Position numbers and translations under genes: made by a program. The notes beneath the pieces are model-generated. The model did not search any database, was not told where the DNA came from, and was given only the letters and a program-made list of their open reading frames with translations. From Halomonas urmiana (GTDB taxonomy: Bacteria > Pseudomonadota > Gammaproteobacteria > Pseudomonadales > Halomonadaceae): a stretch of 64,000 nt of DNA. Shown piece after piece: positions 45,901-57,025 of this stretch (position 1 is its first letter; each line of letters begins with the position of its first letter). The DNA is taken from positions 31,104-95,103 of the forward strand of contig NZ_VBUI01000020.1 of the NCBI RefSeq assembly GCF_005780185.1. The letters run 5' to 3'.

Positions 45901-47064
45901 TCAGCGCGTCGGCAGATACTCCAGAGGATCCTGAGGCTGGCCGTCCTTGCGCACCTCGAAGTGCAGCCTGACATCCTCGGCATCGCTGTCACCCATGGTG
46001 GCGATGACGTCGCCGGCCTCGACCACATCGTTCTCCTCGACGTTGAGCGATTGATTGTGGGCGTAGGCGCTGAGGAACTGGTCGTTGTGCTTGAGCAGGA
46101 TCAGGTTGCCATAGCCCCTGACGCCGCTGCCCGCGTAGACCACGATCCCCGGCCCGGCTGCCTTGACAGACTGCCCCTTTTGACCAGCGATATCAATGCC
46201 GGCGGTGATGCTGCTGCCCTCGCCGAAACGACCGACCACTTCGCCGGGCGCGGGCCACTGCCAGGGCACCTCCTCCACCGGTGTGTAGCGACGTTCGTCG
46301 CTCACCTGAGCGTCGGGCTCACCGGCGACCGAGGCCCCCTCGTCGGCGGCCGTCGGGGCCTCACCGCCCTGGTCGGATGACGCCTGGGCGGTCTGCTCGT
46401 CGACCGGCTGAGCGGTCTCGGACGACTCGGCTTCTGAGGCGGAGGTCCCCTCCTGCGCGGCGGCGTCTCGCTCACGCCGTTCGGCCAGGTCGCGCTCGCT
46501 CAGCTCACCATCCGCCCCGGGGCTGTCGTAGCTGTAGACCGGGCCCGGGCCCTGATCGGCACCCGATACGGCATCGGCGCTCTCCATGGCCGCCTGGCTG
46601 GGCCCCTGGGACGAATCGTCCTGTTGTTGGCGTTCGGCCGAGAGGCGACGATTGCGCTCGATGGCGCTCTCGTCGGGCATCAGCCAATCGAGGTCCTCGC
46701 CGCTGCCCGATGCCTCGTCGAGGCCGGTCGCCACCACGCCACCGCCGTCAGCGGTGCCCTGCACGGCTGCCTGGTCGGACGCCGCCGCGCCCGCTCCGTC
46801 GCCGCCGAGCGCCAGCGTCTGGCCGGGCTCGATGCGGTAGGGCGGGCCGATGCGATTGAGCCGCGCCAGGTCGCGATAGTCCATGTCGTGTCGCCAGGCG
46901 ATGCCGTAGAGCGTGTCCCCCGCCTCGACGGTGTACTGCGCGGGGCGCGAGTCCGCCCGGGCCGCGGAGAGGTCGCGGACCTGGACCGGCCCGCTCTCGC
47001 CCTGCTGGGCGGCACAGCCGGCCAGCGCCAGCGCCAGTCCGGAAATCAGAAATACCTTATGCAT
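45901..47064 (-). CDS. nlpD: Murein hydrolase activator NlpD-like lipoprotein (LysM-M23)
   Basis: NlpD is an outer-membrane lipoprotein that activates the amidase AmiC at division. The 387-residue precursor has a lipobox LALAGC (Cys17), a LysM domain (about 41-85, YTVEAGDTLYGIAWRHDM), a long acidic Ser/Glu-rich linker and a C-terminal LytM domain (WPAPGEVVGRF...GIDIAGQKGQSV...LHFEVRKDG). The first zinc-ligand histidine of active M23 peptidases is absent (GIDIAG), as in E. coli NlpD, so it should be an activator, not a hydrolase. ATG 47062-47064 follows AAGGAGG. Confidence 0.92.
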   Translation of the reverse strand: MHKVFLISGLALALAGCAAQQGESGPVQVRDLSAARADSRPAQYTVEAGDTLYGIAWRHDMDYRDLARLNRIGPPYRIEPGQTLALGGDGAGAAASDQAAVQGTADGGGVVATGLDEASGSGEDLDWLMPDESAIERNRRLSAERQQQDDSSQGPSQAAMESADAVSGADQGPGPVYSYDSPGADGELSERDLAERRERDAAAQEGTSASEAESSETAQPVDEQTAQASSDQGGEAPTAADEGASVAGEPDAQVSDERRYTPVEEVPWQWPAPGEVVGRFGEGSSITAGIDIAGQKGQSVKAAGPGIVVYAGSGVRGYGNLILLKHNDQFLSAYAHNQSLNVEENDVVEAGDVIATMGDSDAEDVRLHFEVRKDGQPQDPLEYLPTR

Positions 47065-48067
47065 CGGAGCCTTCCTCCTTGTCAGCACCTTGTCGGGGTC
47101 CGGCGGCCGCCGCACGGCGGTCTGCCGGGCGCGCACCCTCGGCGCCGGCGGAGCGGTTGGCCCAGCCGAGCAGCAGCACCAGGGCAGCACCGGCCAGCAT
47201 CAGCGCGGCCACCGCCAGCAGTCGGGCGGGGTCGCCGGTCAGCTCGGCAAAGTCGGCCGGGGTCAGATAGCGATAGTCGAGGGGAATCATCTGGCCCTCG
47301 GCGCCCAGCTGGTAGCGTACCAGTTCACGCCATGGCCAGAGTACCGGCAGCGAGCCGATGATGAAGCCGACCAGCAGCTGCAGGGTGGCGGTATGGTGAT
47401 GGCGCAGCAGCCAGGAGAGCAGCCGCGAGAAACCGAACAGGCCGACCAGGCAGCCCACGCCGAACAGCGCCATCAGCCCCACATCGAAGCTGCGGATGCC
47501 CTCCATCACCGTGCCGTAGAGCCCCATGGTCAACAGCAGGAAGCTGCCCGATACGCCGGGCAGCAGCAGCGCACTGATGGCGATGGCGCCGCCCACCACC
47601 AGCACCAGGTCGGGGTGGCCGAGCTGGGTGACCAGCGGCATCAGCGACGGCAGGCCGTGGGCCAGCAGCAGGCCGACGGCCAGCGGTACCAGGTGCCACC
47701 AGCGCCAGTCATCCAGATGGCGGCTGACCACCACGGCGGAAGCGGCCACCAGGCCGAAGAAGAAGCCGTTGAGCAGCAGGGGATAGTCGTCGATCAGCCA
47801 GACGACCAGGTGCGCGACGCTGAACAGGCTCAGGAAGATGCCGGCCAGCAGCGGCAGCATGAAGGCCAGGTTGAGGTGCAGCGCCAGACGCCCAAGCCCA
47901 CCCTGCCGCCACGCCACGAAGGCCCCGGGCCCGAACTGCTTGATGCTGTGGATCAGCTCCTCGTAGATGCCGGTGACGAAGGCGATGGTGCCGCCGGAGA
48001 CGCCGGGCACGGCATCGGCGGCCCCCATACCGGCGCCCCTGAAAAAAATACCGAGATGACGCTTCAC
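47057..48067 (-). CDS. DUF368 membrane protein (PopT-type undecaprenyl-phosphate translocase)
   Basis: A 336-residue polytopic protein with about nine helices and the DUF368 signatures GMGAADAVPGVSGGTIAFVTGIYEELI (residues about 14-40) and LLPGVSGSFLLLTMGLYG. Recent work assigns DUF368 proteins (PopT) and some DedA proteins to flipping the lipid carrier undecaprenyl phosphate back across the membrane. The C-terminal 30 residues are charged (GARPADRRAAAAGPRQGADKEEG). Its stop overlaps the nlpD start by 8 bp, placing carrier recycling and cell-wall remodelling in one transcript with rpoS. Confidence 0.86.
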   Translation of the reverse strand: MKRHLGIFFRGAGMGAADAVPGVSGGTIAFVTGIYEELIHSIKQFGPGAFVAWRQGGLGRLALHLNLAFMLPLLAGIFLSLFSVAHLVVWLIDDYPLLLNGFFFGLVAASAVVVSRHLDDWRWWHLVPLAVGLLLAHGLPSLMPLVTQLGHPDLVLVVGGAIAISALLLPGVSGSFLLLTMGLYGTVMEGIRSFDVGLMALFGVGCLVGLFGFSRLLSWLLRHHHTATLQLLVGFIIGSLPVLWPWRELVRYQLGAEGQMIPLDYRYLTPADFAELTGDPARLLAVAALMLAGAALVLLLGWANRSAGAEGARPADRRAAAAGPRQGADKEEGSDA

Positions 48068-48098
48068 AGCCGACTCCTTTCAACGAATGACGCCTTGT

Positions 48099-48767
48099 TC
48101 ACCGGATGACACCTTCCAGCAGCGGCACGAAGCGTACCGGCTCCAGCCGCTCGCTGGCGAAGCCATCGCCGCGCCGGCGCACGCGAGTCAGCCATTGCCG
48201 GCCGTCCGGCTGGGCCAGCGGCGTGATCAGCACCCCCTCCTCGCCGAGCTGGTCGAGCAGCGGTCCGGGCAGCTCGCTGGCGCAGGCGGTCAGCAGGATG
48301 ACATCAAAGGGCGCCTCCTCCGACCAGCCGTGCCCGCCATCGGCCAGGCGCAGCCGGACGTTGGCCACCCTGAGCCCGCGCAGCCGCTCGGCGGCACGTC
48401 GGTGCAGAGCATTGATCCGTTCCACCGACCAGAGTTCCTCGACCAGCCGTGATAGCACCAGGGTCTGATAGCCGGAGCCGGTGCCGACCTCCAGCACCCG
48501 GGAGGGCGCCTCCTGGATCACGAGCTCCGTCATCCGTGCCACCATCCAGGGCTGGGAGAGGGTCTGGCCGTGGCCGATGGGCAGCGAGGTGTCTTCGTAG
48601 GCGCGATGCGACAGGGCCTCGTCAAGGAAGAGATGGCGTGGCTCGCGGGCCATGACCTCCAGCACCCGGCGGTCGCGTACGCCCTGCTCGGCCAGGCGGC
48701 GCACCATGCGATCCCGGGTTCGCTGCGATGTCATGCCGACACCGCGCAGCAGTTCAGATGAGGGCAT
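48099..48767 (-). CDS. pcm: Protein-L-isoaspartate O-methyltransferase
   Basis: Pcm methylates isoaspartyl residues to start repair of aged proteins. The 222-residue product has the SAM-binding motif [16 protein letters not shown], the upstream family block [35 protein letters not shown], and post-motif regions AADVILLTA-like and LVTPL-like segments. ATG 48765-48767 has an AGGA 9 bp upstream and overlaps the surE stop by 14 bp; family homology begins at ATG 48732-48734 ([10 protein letters not shown], giving 211 residues), which is a reasonable alternative. The surE-pcm-nlpD-rpoS order is conserved. Confidence 0.93.
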   Translation of the reverse strand: MPSSELLRGVGMTSQRTRDRMVRRLAEQGVRDRRVLEVMAREPRHLFLDEALSHRAYEDTSLPIGHGQTLSQPWMVARMTELVIQEAPSRVLEVGTGSGYQTLVLSRLVEELWSVERINALHRRAAERLRGLRVANVRLRLADGGHGWSEEAPFDVILLTACASELPGPLLDQLGEEGVLITPLAQPDGRQWLTRVRRRGDGFASERLEPVRFVPLLEGVIR

Positions 48768-49500
48768 CCAGCCAGTCCTGCACGTCGTCGCGCGCTGCAT
48801 GCCGGGTCAGATCGGTCTGCAGCGGCGTGATGGAAACATAGCCCGCCTCGACGGCGGCGAAGTCGGTGTCCGGGCCGTCATCGGCGTTCTCGCCCGCGGC
48901 GGCGATCCAGTAGCGCAGCCGGCCGCGCGGATCCCGCACCTCCAGGGGGCGGGCCGCCGGGCCGCGATAGCCCATGCGGGTGACCCGAAAGCCGCGCAGC
49001 TCGTCCCAGGGCAGGTCCGGCACATTGACGTTGAGCAGGCTGCGCGGCGGCAGCGAGAGCCGATCCGCCGCGCCCACCAGGCTCGCTGCCACCCGCCCGG
49101 CGGTCTCGAAATAGCGCCTGCCGACCAGCGACATGGCGATGGCCGCCATGCCCAGGTTGCGCCCCTCCATGGCGGCCGCCACGGTGCCGGAGTAGAGCAC
49201 GTCATCACCCAGGTTGCCACCGTGATTGATACCCGAGATCACGAGGTCCGGCCGCTCGTCCCAGACGCCGTTGACGCCCAGATAGACACAGTCCGCCGGG
49301 GTGCCGTCGACGCTGTAGAAGCCGTTGTCGAGAGACGACAGCGCCAGCGGCCGGCTCAGAGTGAGCGAGTTGCTCGCCCCGCTCTTGTCGCGGTCGGGGG
49401 CCACCACCCGCAACTTGGCGTGGGCCAACAGGGCGTCGTAGAGGGCCCGCAGCCCCGGCGCGTGGACGCCGTCATCATTGGAAAGCAGTAGTCGGCGCAT
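48754..49500 (-). CDS. surE: 5'/3'-nucleotidase SurE
   Basis: SurE is a metal-dependent nucleoside monophosphate phosphatase with exopolyphosphatase activity, linked to stationary-phase survival. The 248-residue protein begins with the hallmark [16 protein letters not shown] (metal-binding NDD), then [25 protein letters not shown]...[26 protein letters not shown] and [12 protein letters not shown] 49498-49500 follows AGGAG and shares a base with the truD stop (TGATG). The length matches the family (about 250). Confidence 0.96.
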   Translation of the reverse strand: MRRLLLSNDDGVHAPGLRALYDALLAHAKLRVVAPDRDKSGASNSLTLSRPLALSSLDNGFYSVDGTPADCVYLGVNGVWDERPDLVISGINHGGNLGDDVLYSGTVAAAMEGRNLGMAAIAMSLVGRRYFETAGRVAASLVGAADRLSLPPRSLLNVNVPDLPWDELRGFRVTRMGYRGPAARPLEVRDPRGRLRYWIAAAGENADDGPDTDFAAVEAGYVSITPLQTDLTRHAARDDVQDWLDALI

Positions 49501-50615
49501 CAGGGGCTCCTGTCGAGGGACGCGGGGTCGAGGGTGGGATGGGCGATCAGCTCGCGCAGCACGGCCGTGGCGAAGGCGCCGCGGGGCAGGCTGAACGAGA
49601 GCCACAGGGCGTCGTCATCGCGGGTCAGCATCGGCTCGCCGAGGCGCAGCCGCAGCGCGCGGCGGGCCAGGCGAACGCCGGCCTGCGCGAGCCCGTCGCA
49701 GAGGCCCGGGTAGCGCGCCACCACGGCGGCCTCGCGCGCCCCCGCCTCGCCGGCGGCGCGCGAGTCGCCGACGCCCCACAGCGCGCCAGCCGGGTGCAGA
49801 TCGAGGCGCGCGGCCCGCTCACGCAGCTCGGTGAGCACCGGGGGATCGTCCGGCGCGACGCCGAACTGGCTAGCGCTGCCGTCGAGCATCACCACCTCGC
49901 CGGGCAGCGGCGTCGCCCAGCTGCCGTCGCGGATGCGTGCGGCGAGCAGCTCGTTGAACAGGAAACTCCGGGCCGCCGAGAGCAGCATGCCGTCACGGTC
50001 GTCGCGCTTGCGCCAGCCGCGCGCCAGCACGGCGCGGGCGCGCTGCAGGTTCCGCCCGTGCGGGCCGAAGCGCTGGGGACCGAAGTAGTTGGCGACCCCC
50101 TCGCGGCACAGCCGCTGCCAGCGCGAGGCGAACCCGGCATCCGTCACCACCGCGCCGGTGAGGCGCAGCGCAAAGCGGTTGGCGCGATGCACGCCGCGCT
50201 TGAGCTTGCGGGGATGGCGGGCCTGGTCGAGCACGCGGATGCCACGCTCGGCGAGCCGCGCGATGAGCCCCTCGGGGGCCTCGCGGCCCGGCAGCTGCAC
50301 CGAGAGCCACTGGCGGGTCACGGCCACGCGATCCTTCATTCCGGCATACCCGACCACCCTTGGTGCGACCTCGCAGAGCCTCGCCAGCTCGCGCACCGCC
50401 ATGGCGGTGGTCAGGTCGCGCTTCTCGATGAAGAGCCACAGGTGCTCGCCCTGCCCCTCGGGGGCGAAGTCGAGAAGCTCCTCGACCCGGAAGTCCTCGG
50501 GCGCGGCACGGTAGTCGCCGGCCGGCGGGGGGCCGAAGGCGTCGTCCAGCACCCGCGGCCAGGCCGGCGGCCAGTCGATGACATCCTGGGCGTTCGTCGC
50601 GGCGGCCTCACGCAT
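49500..50615 (-). CDS. truD: tRNA pseudouridine(13) synthase TruD
   Basis: TruD makes pseudouridine 13 in tRNA-Glu. The 371-residue protein contains the catalytic motif [19 protein letters not shown] (catalytic Asp in MKDR), [12 protein letters not shown], the NYFGPQRFG motif and a C-terminal [16 protein letters not shown] block. It overlaps ispF by 8 bp at its start and surE by one base at its stop, in the conserved ispDF-truD-surE-pcm order. Confidence 0.96.
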   Translation of the reverse strand: MREAAATNAQDVIDWPPAWPRVLDDAFGPPPAGDYRAAPEDFRVEELLDFAPEGQGEHLWLFIEKRDLTTAMAVRELARLCEVAPRVVGYAGMKDRVAVTRQWLSVQLPGREAPEGLIARLAERGIRVLDQARHPRKLKRGVHRANRFALRLTGAVVTDAGFASRWQRLCREGVANYFGPQRFGPHGRNLQRARAVLARGWRKRDDRDGMLLSAARSFLFNELLAARIRDGSWATPLPGEVVMLDGSASQFGVAPDDPPVLTELRERAARLDLHPAGALWGVGDSRAAGEAGAREAAVVARYPGLCDGLAQAGVRLARRALRLRLGEPMLTRDDDALWLSFSLPRGAFATAVLRELIAHPTLDPASLDRSP

Positions 50616-51102
50616 CCTGCGCCGCCCCCTCGCGCATCAGAAGCACCACCGCTTCGGCGGCGATCCCCTCGCCGCGGCCGGTGAAGCCGAGCCGCTCGGT
50701 GGTGGTGGCCTTGACGTTGATCGTCTCCACGGCGACGCCCAGGTCCTCGGCGATACGCCCGGCCATGGTGGCGACGTGGGGCGCGAGCTTAGGTGCCTGG
50801 GCGAGCACCGTGGCATCCAGGTTGCCGACCCGGTAGCCGGCCTTGCGGGCGAGGTCCGCGACATGGCGCAGCAGCGCCCGGCTGTCGGCACCGGCCCAGG
50901 CCGGGTCGGTGTCGGGGAAGTGGCGGCCGATGTCGCCGAGCCCGCAGGCCCCCAGCAGGGCGTCGCACACCGCGTGCAGCAGCACGTCGCCATCGGAGTG
51001 GGCCACGAAACCGTGGTCGAAGGGCACGGCGACGCCGCCGATCATCAGGTGATCGCCCTCGCCGAAGCGATGGACGTCGAAGCCATGGCCAATTCGCATC
51101 AT
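50608..51102 (-). CDS. ispF: 2-C-methyl-D-erythritol 2,4-cyclodiphosphate synthase
   Basis: IspF closes the cyclodiphosphate in the MEP isoprenoid pathway. The 164-residue trimeric-enzyme subunit shows [12 protein letters not shown] (zinc ligands Asp and His), [32 protein letters not shown] and [24 protein letters not shown]. The length is normal. The start overlaps the ispD stop by ATGA. The two MEP enzymes are coupled and lie downstream of ftsB. Confidence 0.97.
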   Translation of the reverse strand: MMRIGHGFDVHRFGEGDHLMIGGVAVPFDHGFVAHSDGDVLLHAVCDALLGACGLGDIGRHFPDTDPAWAGADSRALLRHVADLARKAGYRVGNLDATVLAQAPKLAPHVATMAGRIAEDLGVAVETINVKATTTERLGFTGRGEGIAAEAVVLLMREGAAQDA

Positions 51103-51851
51103 GCGCTGTTCGCCCCCGCCGGGGGCGCCTCGGGTGTCGATGAGGCAGCCTGGGCGGCCTGTCGCTGGGCTGACAGCACCAACTCGGCCAGGGCCAGGTC
51201 CTCGGGATGAGTGATCTTGAGATTGTCGCGCCGCCCGACGATCAGCCGCGGCGCCTGCCCGGCGGCTTCCACCGCCGAGGCCTCGTCCGTCACGCTCACG
51301 CCTCGCGAGAGGGCCTCGCGAAGGGCCCGGCGCAGCAGGCCGAAACGAAAGCCCTGGGGGGTGAGGGCGTGCCAGAGCCCCTCGCGGGACTCGGTGGCGG
51401 CCACCCGCCCGGCGCCGTCGTCGCGCTTCATGGTATCGGCGACCGGTGCGGCCAAGAGCCCGCCCACGGGCTCATCGGCCAGGGTCGCTACCAGCCGCGC
51501 CAGGTCGTCCACGGTGACGCAGGGCCGGGCCACATCGTGAACCAGCACCAGGTCGTCGTCCGCCGCGTCCGGGGCGATGGCCGTCAGGGCCGCGATCACC
51601 GAATCGACCCGCTCGGCGCCGCCGAGGGCTCGCCGCCAATCGGCGAAGGGCACCCAGGCGGGATCGAAGTGGGCGTCGTCCGGATCCAGGCAGAGGCAGA
51701 GCCGCGCCTCGGGCAGCGCCGCGTAGAGCCGTTCCAGGGTACAGGCCAGCACGGTGCGCCCGGCCAGCGGCAGATACTGCTTGGGGCGATCGGCGCCCAT
51801 GCGGCGCCCCTGCCCTGCCGCGGGTACCACCAGCCAGAGCCGATCGCTCAC
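51099..51851 (-). CDS. ispD: 2-C-methyl-D-erythritol 4-phosphate cytidylyltransferase
   Basis: IspD activates MEP with CTP. The 250-residue protein has [28 protein letters not shown] (CTP-binding G-rich loop), [22 protein letters not shown] and [12 protein letters not shown], matching the family. It carries a Ala/Pro-rich C-terminal tail ([19 protein letters not shown]) longer than usual. The start overlaps the ftsB stop by ATGA. Confidence 0.96.
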   Translation of the reverse strand: MSDRLWLVVPAAGQGRRMGADRPKQYLPLAGRTVLACTLERLYAALPEARLCLCLDPDDAHFDPAWVPFADWRRALGGAERVDSVIAALTAIAPDAADDDLVLVHDVARPCVTVDDLARLVATLADEPVGGLLAAPVADTMKRDDGAGRVAATESREGLWHALTPQGFRFGLLRRALREALSRGVSVTDEASAVEAAGQAPRLIVGRRDNLKITHPEDLALAELVLSAQRQAAQAASSTPEAPPAGANSA

Positions 51852-52198
51852 GGGCGCGCCTCCACGGCAGGGGCCGGCATGCCGACGAGACCGGCGTTGA
51901 CCGACAGGCCACTGGCATCCGCCGCCACGCCGGGCACCCAGAAGAACTGTTCGTCGCTTCTCACCATGCCGATATCGCTGCGCGCCCGCTCCTCGATGGC
52001 ATCCAGCCCAGTCTTGAGGTCAACGACCTCGGCGGCGAGGCGAGCATTGCGGTCGCGCAGCGGCTTGTTCTCGGCCTCCAGGACCTCGGCGCGCTGGCGC
52101 ACCTCGGCGAGCTCGCGGAGGCCGCCCTCGCCGAGCCACAGACGAAACTGCAACAGGGCGATGAGTAGGGTGAGCACGATGGCCAGCCACTTCAACAT
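51848..52198 (-). CDS. ftsB: Cell division protein FtsB
   Basis: FtsB is a bitopic divisome protein that forms a complex with FtsL and FtsQ. The 116-residue product has one N-terminal helix (LAIVLTLLIALLQFRLWLG), then a coiled coil (RELAEVRQRAEVLEAENKPLRDRNARLAAEVVDLKTG) and the conserved EERARSDIGMVRSDEQFF. ATG 52196-52198 gives the usual short N-terminus. The ~30-residue tail after the FF motif is longer than in E. coli. The ftsB-ispD pairing is conserved. Confidence 0.93.
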   Translation of the reverse strand: MLKWLAIVLTLLIALLQFRLWLGEGGLRELAEVRQRAEVLEAENKPLRDRNARLAAEVVDLKTGLDAIEERARSDIGMVRSDEQFFWVPGVAADASGLSVNAGLVGMPAPAVEARP

Positions 52199-52285
52199 GC
52201 AGGAGAGTCCGTCACGAGGCATTCGATGGCGGCATTATGCCAGTTTCGCACTCGATCGGCAGGGCCCGGGAGACGATGTCCGGGA

Positions 52286-53422
52286 TCAGTTGCGTCGAAA
52301 CGGCAGCGCCGCCTCGGCCGCGGCGACGTAGGCCTCGACGTGGCGGCGCTCCTCGGCGCAGAAGCGCGCCACGCCGTCGCGCAGCCGTGCGTCGGCGATA
52401 TGGTGCAGCGAGGTGAGCCGCTGCGGGGCGAAGCCCCGGGCGAGCTTGTGCTCCCCCTGGGTGCCGGGATCGAAGCGGGTCAGGCCCCGCGCCAGGCAGT
52501 GCTCGATGCCCTGGTAGTAGCAGGCCTCGAAGTGCAGGCAGTCGGCGGCCACCTCGCTGCCCCAGTAGCGCCCGTAGAGGGTATTCGAGCCCTGCAGGCA
52601 GAGCGCGGCGGCCACCGGCCGGCCTTCGAGGCGTGCCTGGATCAGCAGCAGCGACTCGGGCAGGGTGCGGCGCAGGCGCTCGAAGAAGTCGAGGCCGAGA
52701 TAGCCGTGGCGGCCGCGTTCCAGGTAGGTGATCTCGTAGCAGCGGAAGAAGTGCGCCATGGCCGCCGCGTCGATGGCCGCCCCCTCCAGGCGGTGTAGGG
52801 TCAGCCCCTGCTCGGCCACCAGGCGCCGCTCGCGCCGGATCGCCTTGCGCCGCTTGGCGGTCAGGGCAGCGAGAAAACCCGCGAAATCACCATAGCCGCG
52901 ATCCTGCCACTGGAACTGCACGCCCTGGCGCGCCAGCAGGTTGGGCCGCGCCTCGCGCCAGGCCGCCACCTCGTCCACCTCGGCGAACAGCAGGTGCCAG
53001 CTCGACAGCTCGCCCGCCTCCCAGGCCCGCGCCAACCGCCGACGCGCGGCCAGCGGATCGACATGCGGCGCCAGGGCCAGGCGCGGCCCCGGCGCCGGGG
53101 TGAAGGGAATCGCCGAGAGCCCCTTGGGGTAATAGTCGCCGCCGGCACGCTCCCAGGCGTCGGCCCAGCCCCAGTCGAAGACGTACTCCCCGTAGGAATG
53201 GTGCTTGTGATAGTGGGGCAGGATCCCGACCAGCGCCTCGCCCTGCCAGAGGGTCAGGTGGCACGGCACCCAGCCGGTGGCGGGGCTCGCCGCCCCGCTC
53301 GCCTCCAGCGCATGCAGGAACTCGTGGCGCAGGAAGGGGTGGTCGTCGCCGACCAGGGCATTCCAGGCCGCTGCCGGTACCGCCTCGATGGCGGACACTT
53401 CGCTCATGACCAGTTCCGACAT
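52286..53422 (-). CDS. GNAT-like acyltransferase (peptidogalycan biosynthesis/recognition family, PF04339)
   Basis: A 378-residue soluble protein with a FemAB/GNAT-like double fold. Visible segments include NALVGDDHPFLRHEFLHALEASG, YVFDWGWADAWERAGGDYYPKGLSAIPFTPAPGPRL, KRRKAIRRERRLV and LYGRYWGSE...CLHFEACYYQGIEHCLARGLTRFDPGTQGEHKLARGF. These are the conserved blocks of PF04339, whose biochemical role is unresolved; an N-acyltransferase is likely. It is alone on the minus strand, divergent from the aldehyde dehydrogenase across 108 bp. Confidence 0.83.
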   Translation of the reverse strand: MSELVMSEVSAIEAVPAAAWNALVGDDHPFLRHEFLHALEASGAASPATGWVPCHLTLWQGEALVGILPHYHKHHSYGEYVFDWGWADAWERAGGDYYPKGLSAIPFTPAPGPRLALAPHVDPLAARRRLARAWEAGELSSWHLLFAEVDEVAAWREARPNLLARQGVQFQWQDRGYGDFAGFLAALTAKRRKAIRRERRLVAEQGLTLHRLEGAAIDAAAMAHFFRCYEITYLERGRHGYLGLDFFERLRRTLPESLLLIQARLEGRPVAAALCLQGSNTLYGRYWGSEVAADCLHFEACYYQGIEHCLARGLTRFDPGTQGEHKLARGFAPQRLTSLHHIADARLRDGVARFCAEERRHVEAYVAAAEAALPFRRN

Positions 53423-53530
53423 GGGGACTCCGGGGGGAATAGAGGGGCAGCGGCTGACAAGCCACCGGCATTGCGCCTACATTGTGCGCAGACCCTTCCG
53501 CCGATGCCACCACTGACCAGGGAGACGCGC

Positions 53531-54928
53531 ATGGCCGACGCCCGCGCACTACTGCAGGCGCGTCTGGAGCAGCAGCGCCACGCCTTCACCGCCGAGCCCT
53601 ACCCCTCGGCGGCGCTTCGACGTGACCGCCTCGCGCGGCTTTCGACCATGACCCGCCACCATCGTGACGAGATCGTTCGCGCGATCCGCCAAGACTTCGG
53701 TCACCGCGCCGAGGCCGAGACACGCCTGACGGAGATCGCCACGCTGCTGCAGGCCGTGGGCCATGCCCGGCGCCGCCTCAAGCGCTGGATGAAGCCGCGC
53801 AGGACGGCCGTGCCCTGGCGGCTGGTGCCCGCCCGGGCGCGCGTGCATCACCAGCCGCTGGGCGTGGTGGGCATCATCGCGCCGGCCAACTACCCCTGGC
53901 AACTGGCGCTGCTGCCGGCGGTGGACGCCCTGGCCGCCGGCAACCGGGTGATGCTCAAGCCCAGCGAGCATGCCCCCACCACCGCCGCGCTGATGGCGCG
54001 ACTGGCGGGGCGCTACTTCGACCCCGCTGAGCTCGACGTGGTCGAGGGCGACGCCGAGGTCGGTCGCGCCTTCGCCGCCCTGCCCTTCGACCACCTGCTC
54101 TTCACCGGCCCCGCGTCGATCGGGCGTCAGGTGGCCGGCGTCGCCGCCGAGCGGCTGACGCCGGTCACCCTGGAGCTCGGTGGCAAGACCCCCGCCATCG
54201 TCGCCGATGACGCCGACCTGACCCATGCCGCCCGGCGCATCGCCTTCGGCAAGTGGCTCAACGCCGGCCAGACCTGCATCGCCCCGGATCACGTGCTGAT
54301 CGATGCCGCGCGACTGCCTGCCTTCGTCGAGGCGCTGCGCGAGGCGGTCGCGGCGTTCTACCCTCACGGCACGGCGAGCGATGACTATTCGGCAGTTCCC
54401 GGCGAGGCGGGGCGCGCCCGGCTCGAGGCGATGCTCACCGAGGCCCGCGATCACGGCTGCCGGGTGATCGAGCTCGGCGAGCGCATCGAACTCAACCGGG
54501 GCGCCAAGCTGCCGCCGACCCTGGTGATCGACCCCACCGTGCGCCTGGCGATCATGCAGGAGGAAATCTTCGGTCCCTGGCTGCCGGTGATCGGCCTGCG
54601 CGACTTCGACGCCGCCCTGGAGCGAGTCGCCGAGGGCCCGTGTCCGCTGGCGCTCTACGCCTTCACTGACGACCCGGCGCGGCGCCGACGGCTGCTGGAG
54701 GAGACCCGCTCCGGCGGCGTGGTCTTCAACGACACCCTGTGGCACAGCGCCGTGCCCGGCCTGCCCTTCGGCGGCGTGGGCGAGAGCGGCATGGGCGCCT
54801 ACCACGGGGAGGCCGGCTTCCTGCGCTTCAGCCACCAGCGCAGCGTCTTCGTCCAGTCTCGACGCAGCCCCGTCGGGCTGCTGAACCCGCCCTACCGGAA
54901 ATGGCTGCTCAAGCTGCTTGGACTTTAA
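53531..54928 (+). CDS. calB: Coniferyl aldehyde dehydrogenase-like NAD(P)-dependent aldehyde dehydrogenase
   Basis: A 465-residue ALDH of the CalB/ALDH3-like type. It has the NAD-binding and catalytic signatures IIAPANYPWQLALLP, FTGPASIGRQVAG, the general base Glu in ELGGKTPAIV and the nucleophile Cys in AGQTCIAPDHV, with EEIFGPWLPV near the C-terminus. The substrate may be coniferyl aldehyde or another aromatic or fatty aldehyde; the symbol is from family likeness. ATG 53531 follows GGGAG. The hydrophobic tail (YRKWLLKLLGL) resembles membrane-associating ALDH3 tails. Confidence 0.83.
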   Translation: MADARALLQARLEQQRHAFTAEPYPSAALRRDRLARLSTMTRHHRDEIVRAIRQDFGHRAEAETRLTEIATLLQAVGHARRRLKRWMKPRRTAVPWRLVPARARVHHQPLGVVGIIAPANYPWQLALLPAVDALAAGNRVMLKPSEHAPTTAALMARLAGRYFDPAELDVVEGDAEVGRAFAALPFDHLLFTGPASIGRQVAGVAAERLTPVTLELGGKTPAIVADDADLTHAARRIAFGKWLNAGQTCIAPDHVLIDAARLPAFVEALREAVAAFYPHGTASDDYSAVPGEAGRARLEAMLTEARDHGCRVIELGERIELNRGAKLPPTLVIDPTVRLAIMQEEIFGPWLPVIGLRDFDAALERVAEGPCPLALYAFTDDPARRRRLLEETRSGGVVFNDTLWHSAVPGLPFGGVGESGMGAYHGEAGFLRFSHQRSVFVQSRRSPVGLLNPPYRKWLLKLLGL

Positions 54929-54990
54929 GGTAAGAAAACTACAAATCGAGCCAAAATACGGCTAGCATGGGCGGAATTCCGGAAACTATA

Positions 54991-55006
54991 TTGGTAAACT
55001 TACCAA
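54991..55006. promoter_or_regulatory. Perfect 16-bp palindrome in the edd promoter region
   Basis: TTGGTAA-AC-TTACCAA lies 24-39 bp upstream of the edd ATG, overlapping a TATATT hexamer that could be a -10. It is an attractive operator for a repressor of the edd-glk cluster. The spacing does not fit the HexR TTGT-N7/8-ACAA sites of Pseudomonas, so another regulator may be involved. A CGGAATTCCG palindrome is nearby (54972-54981). Confidence 0.6.
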
Positions 55007-55029
55007 ACTAAACAGAGCCGAGGTGCTTT

Positions 55030-56916
<1,887 letters not shown>

Positions 56917-57025
56917 GCCACTGCCAGAGCAGGGATACCGCAGTGGCACAGCGAGAAGCGCCGGGAACAGCTTCGAGCGATTACTCTCTGCAACAGCCCT
57001 GACGGCCAGAAGGGATGAATTGACG

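Noticed and set aside
54991..55006. HexR operator upstream of edd
   Set aside because: Spacing and arms (TTGGTAA-AC-TTACCAA) do not match the Pseudomonas HexR TTGT-N7/8-ACAA pattern, so it was not given that name.
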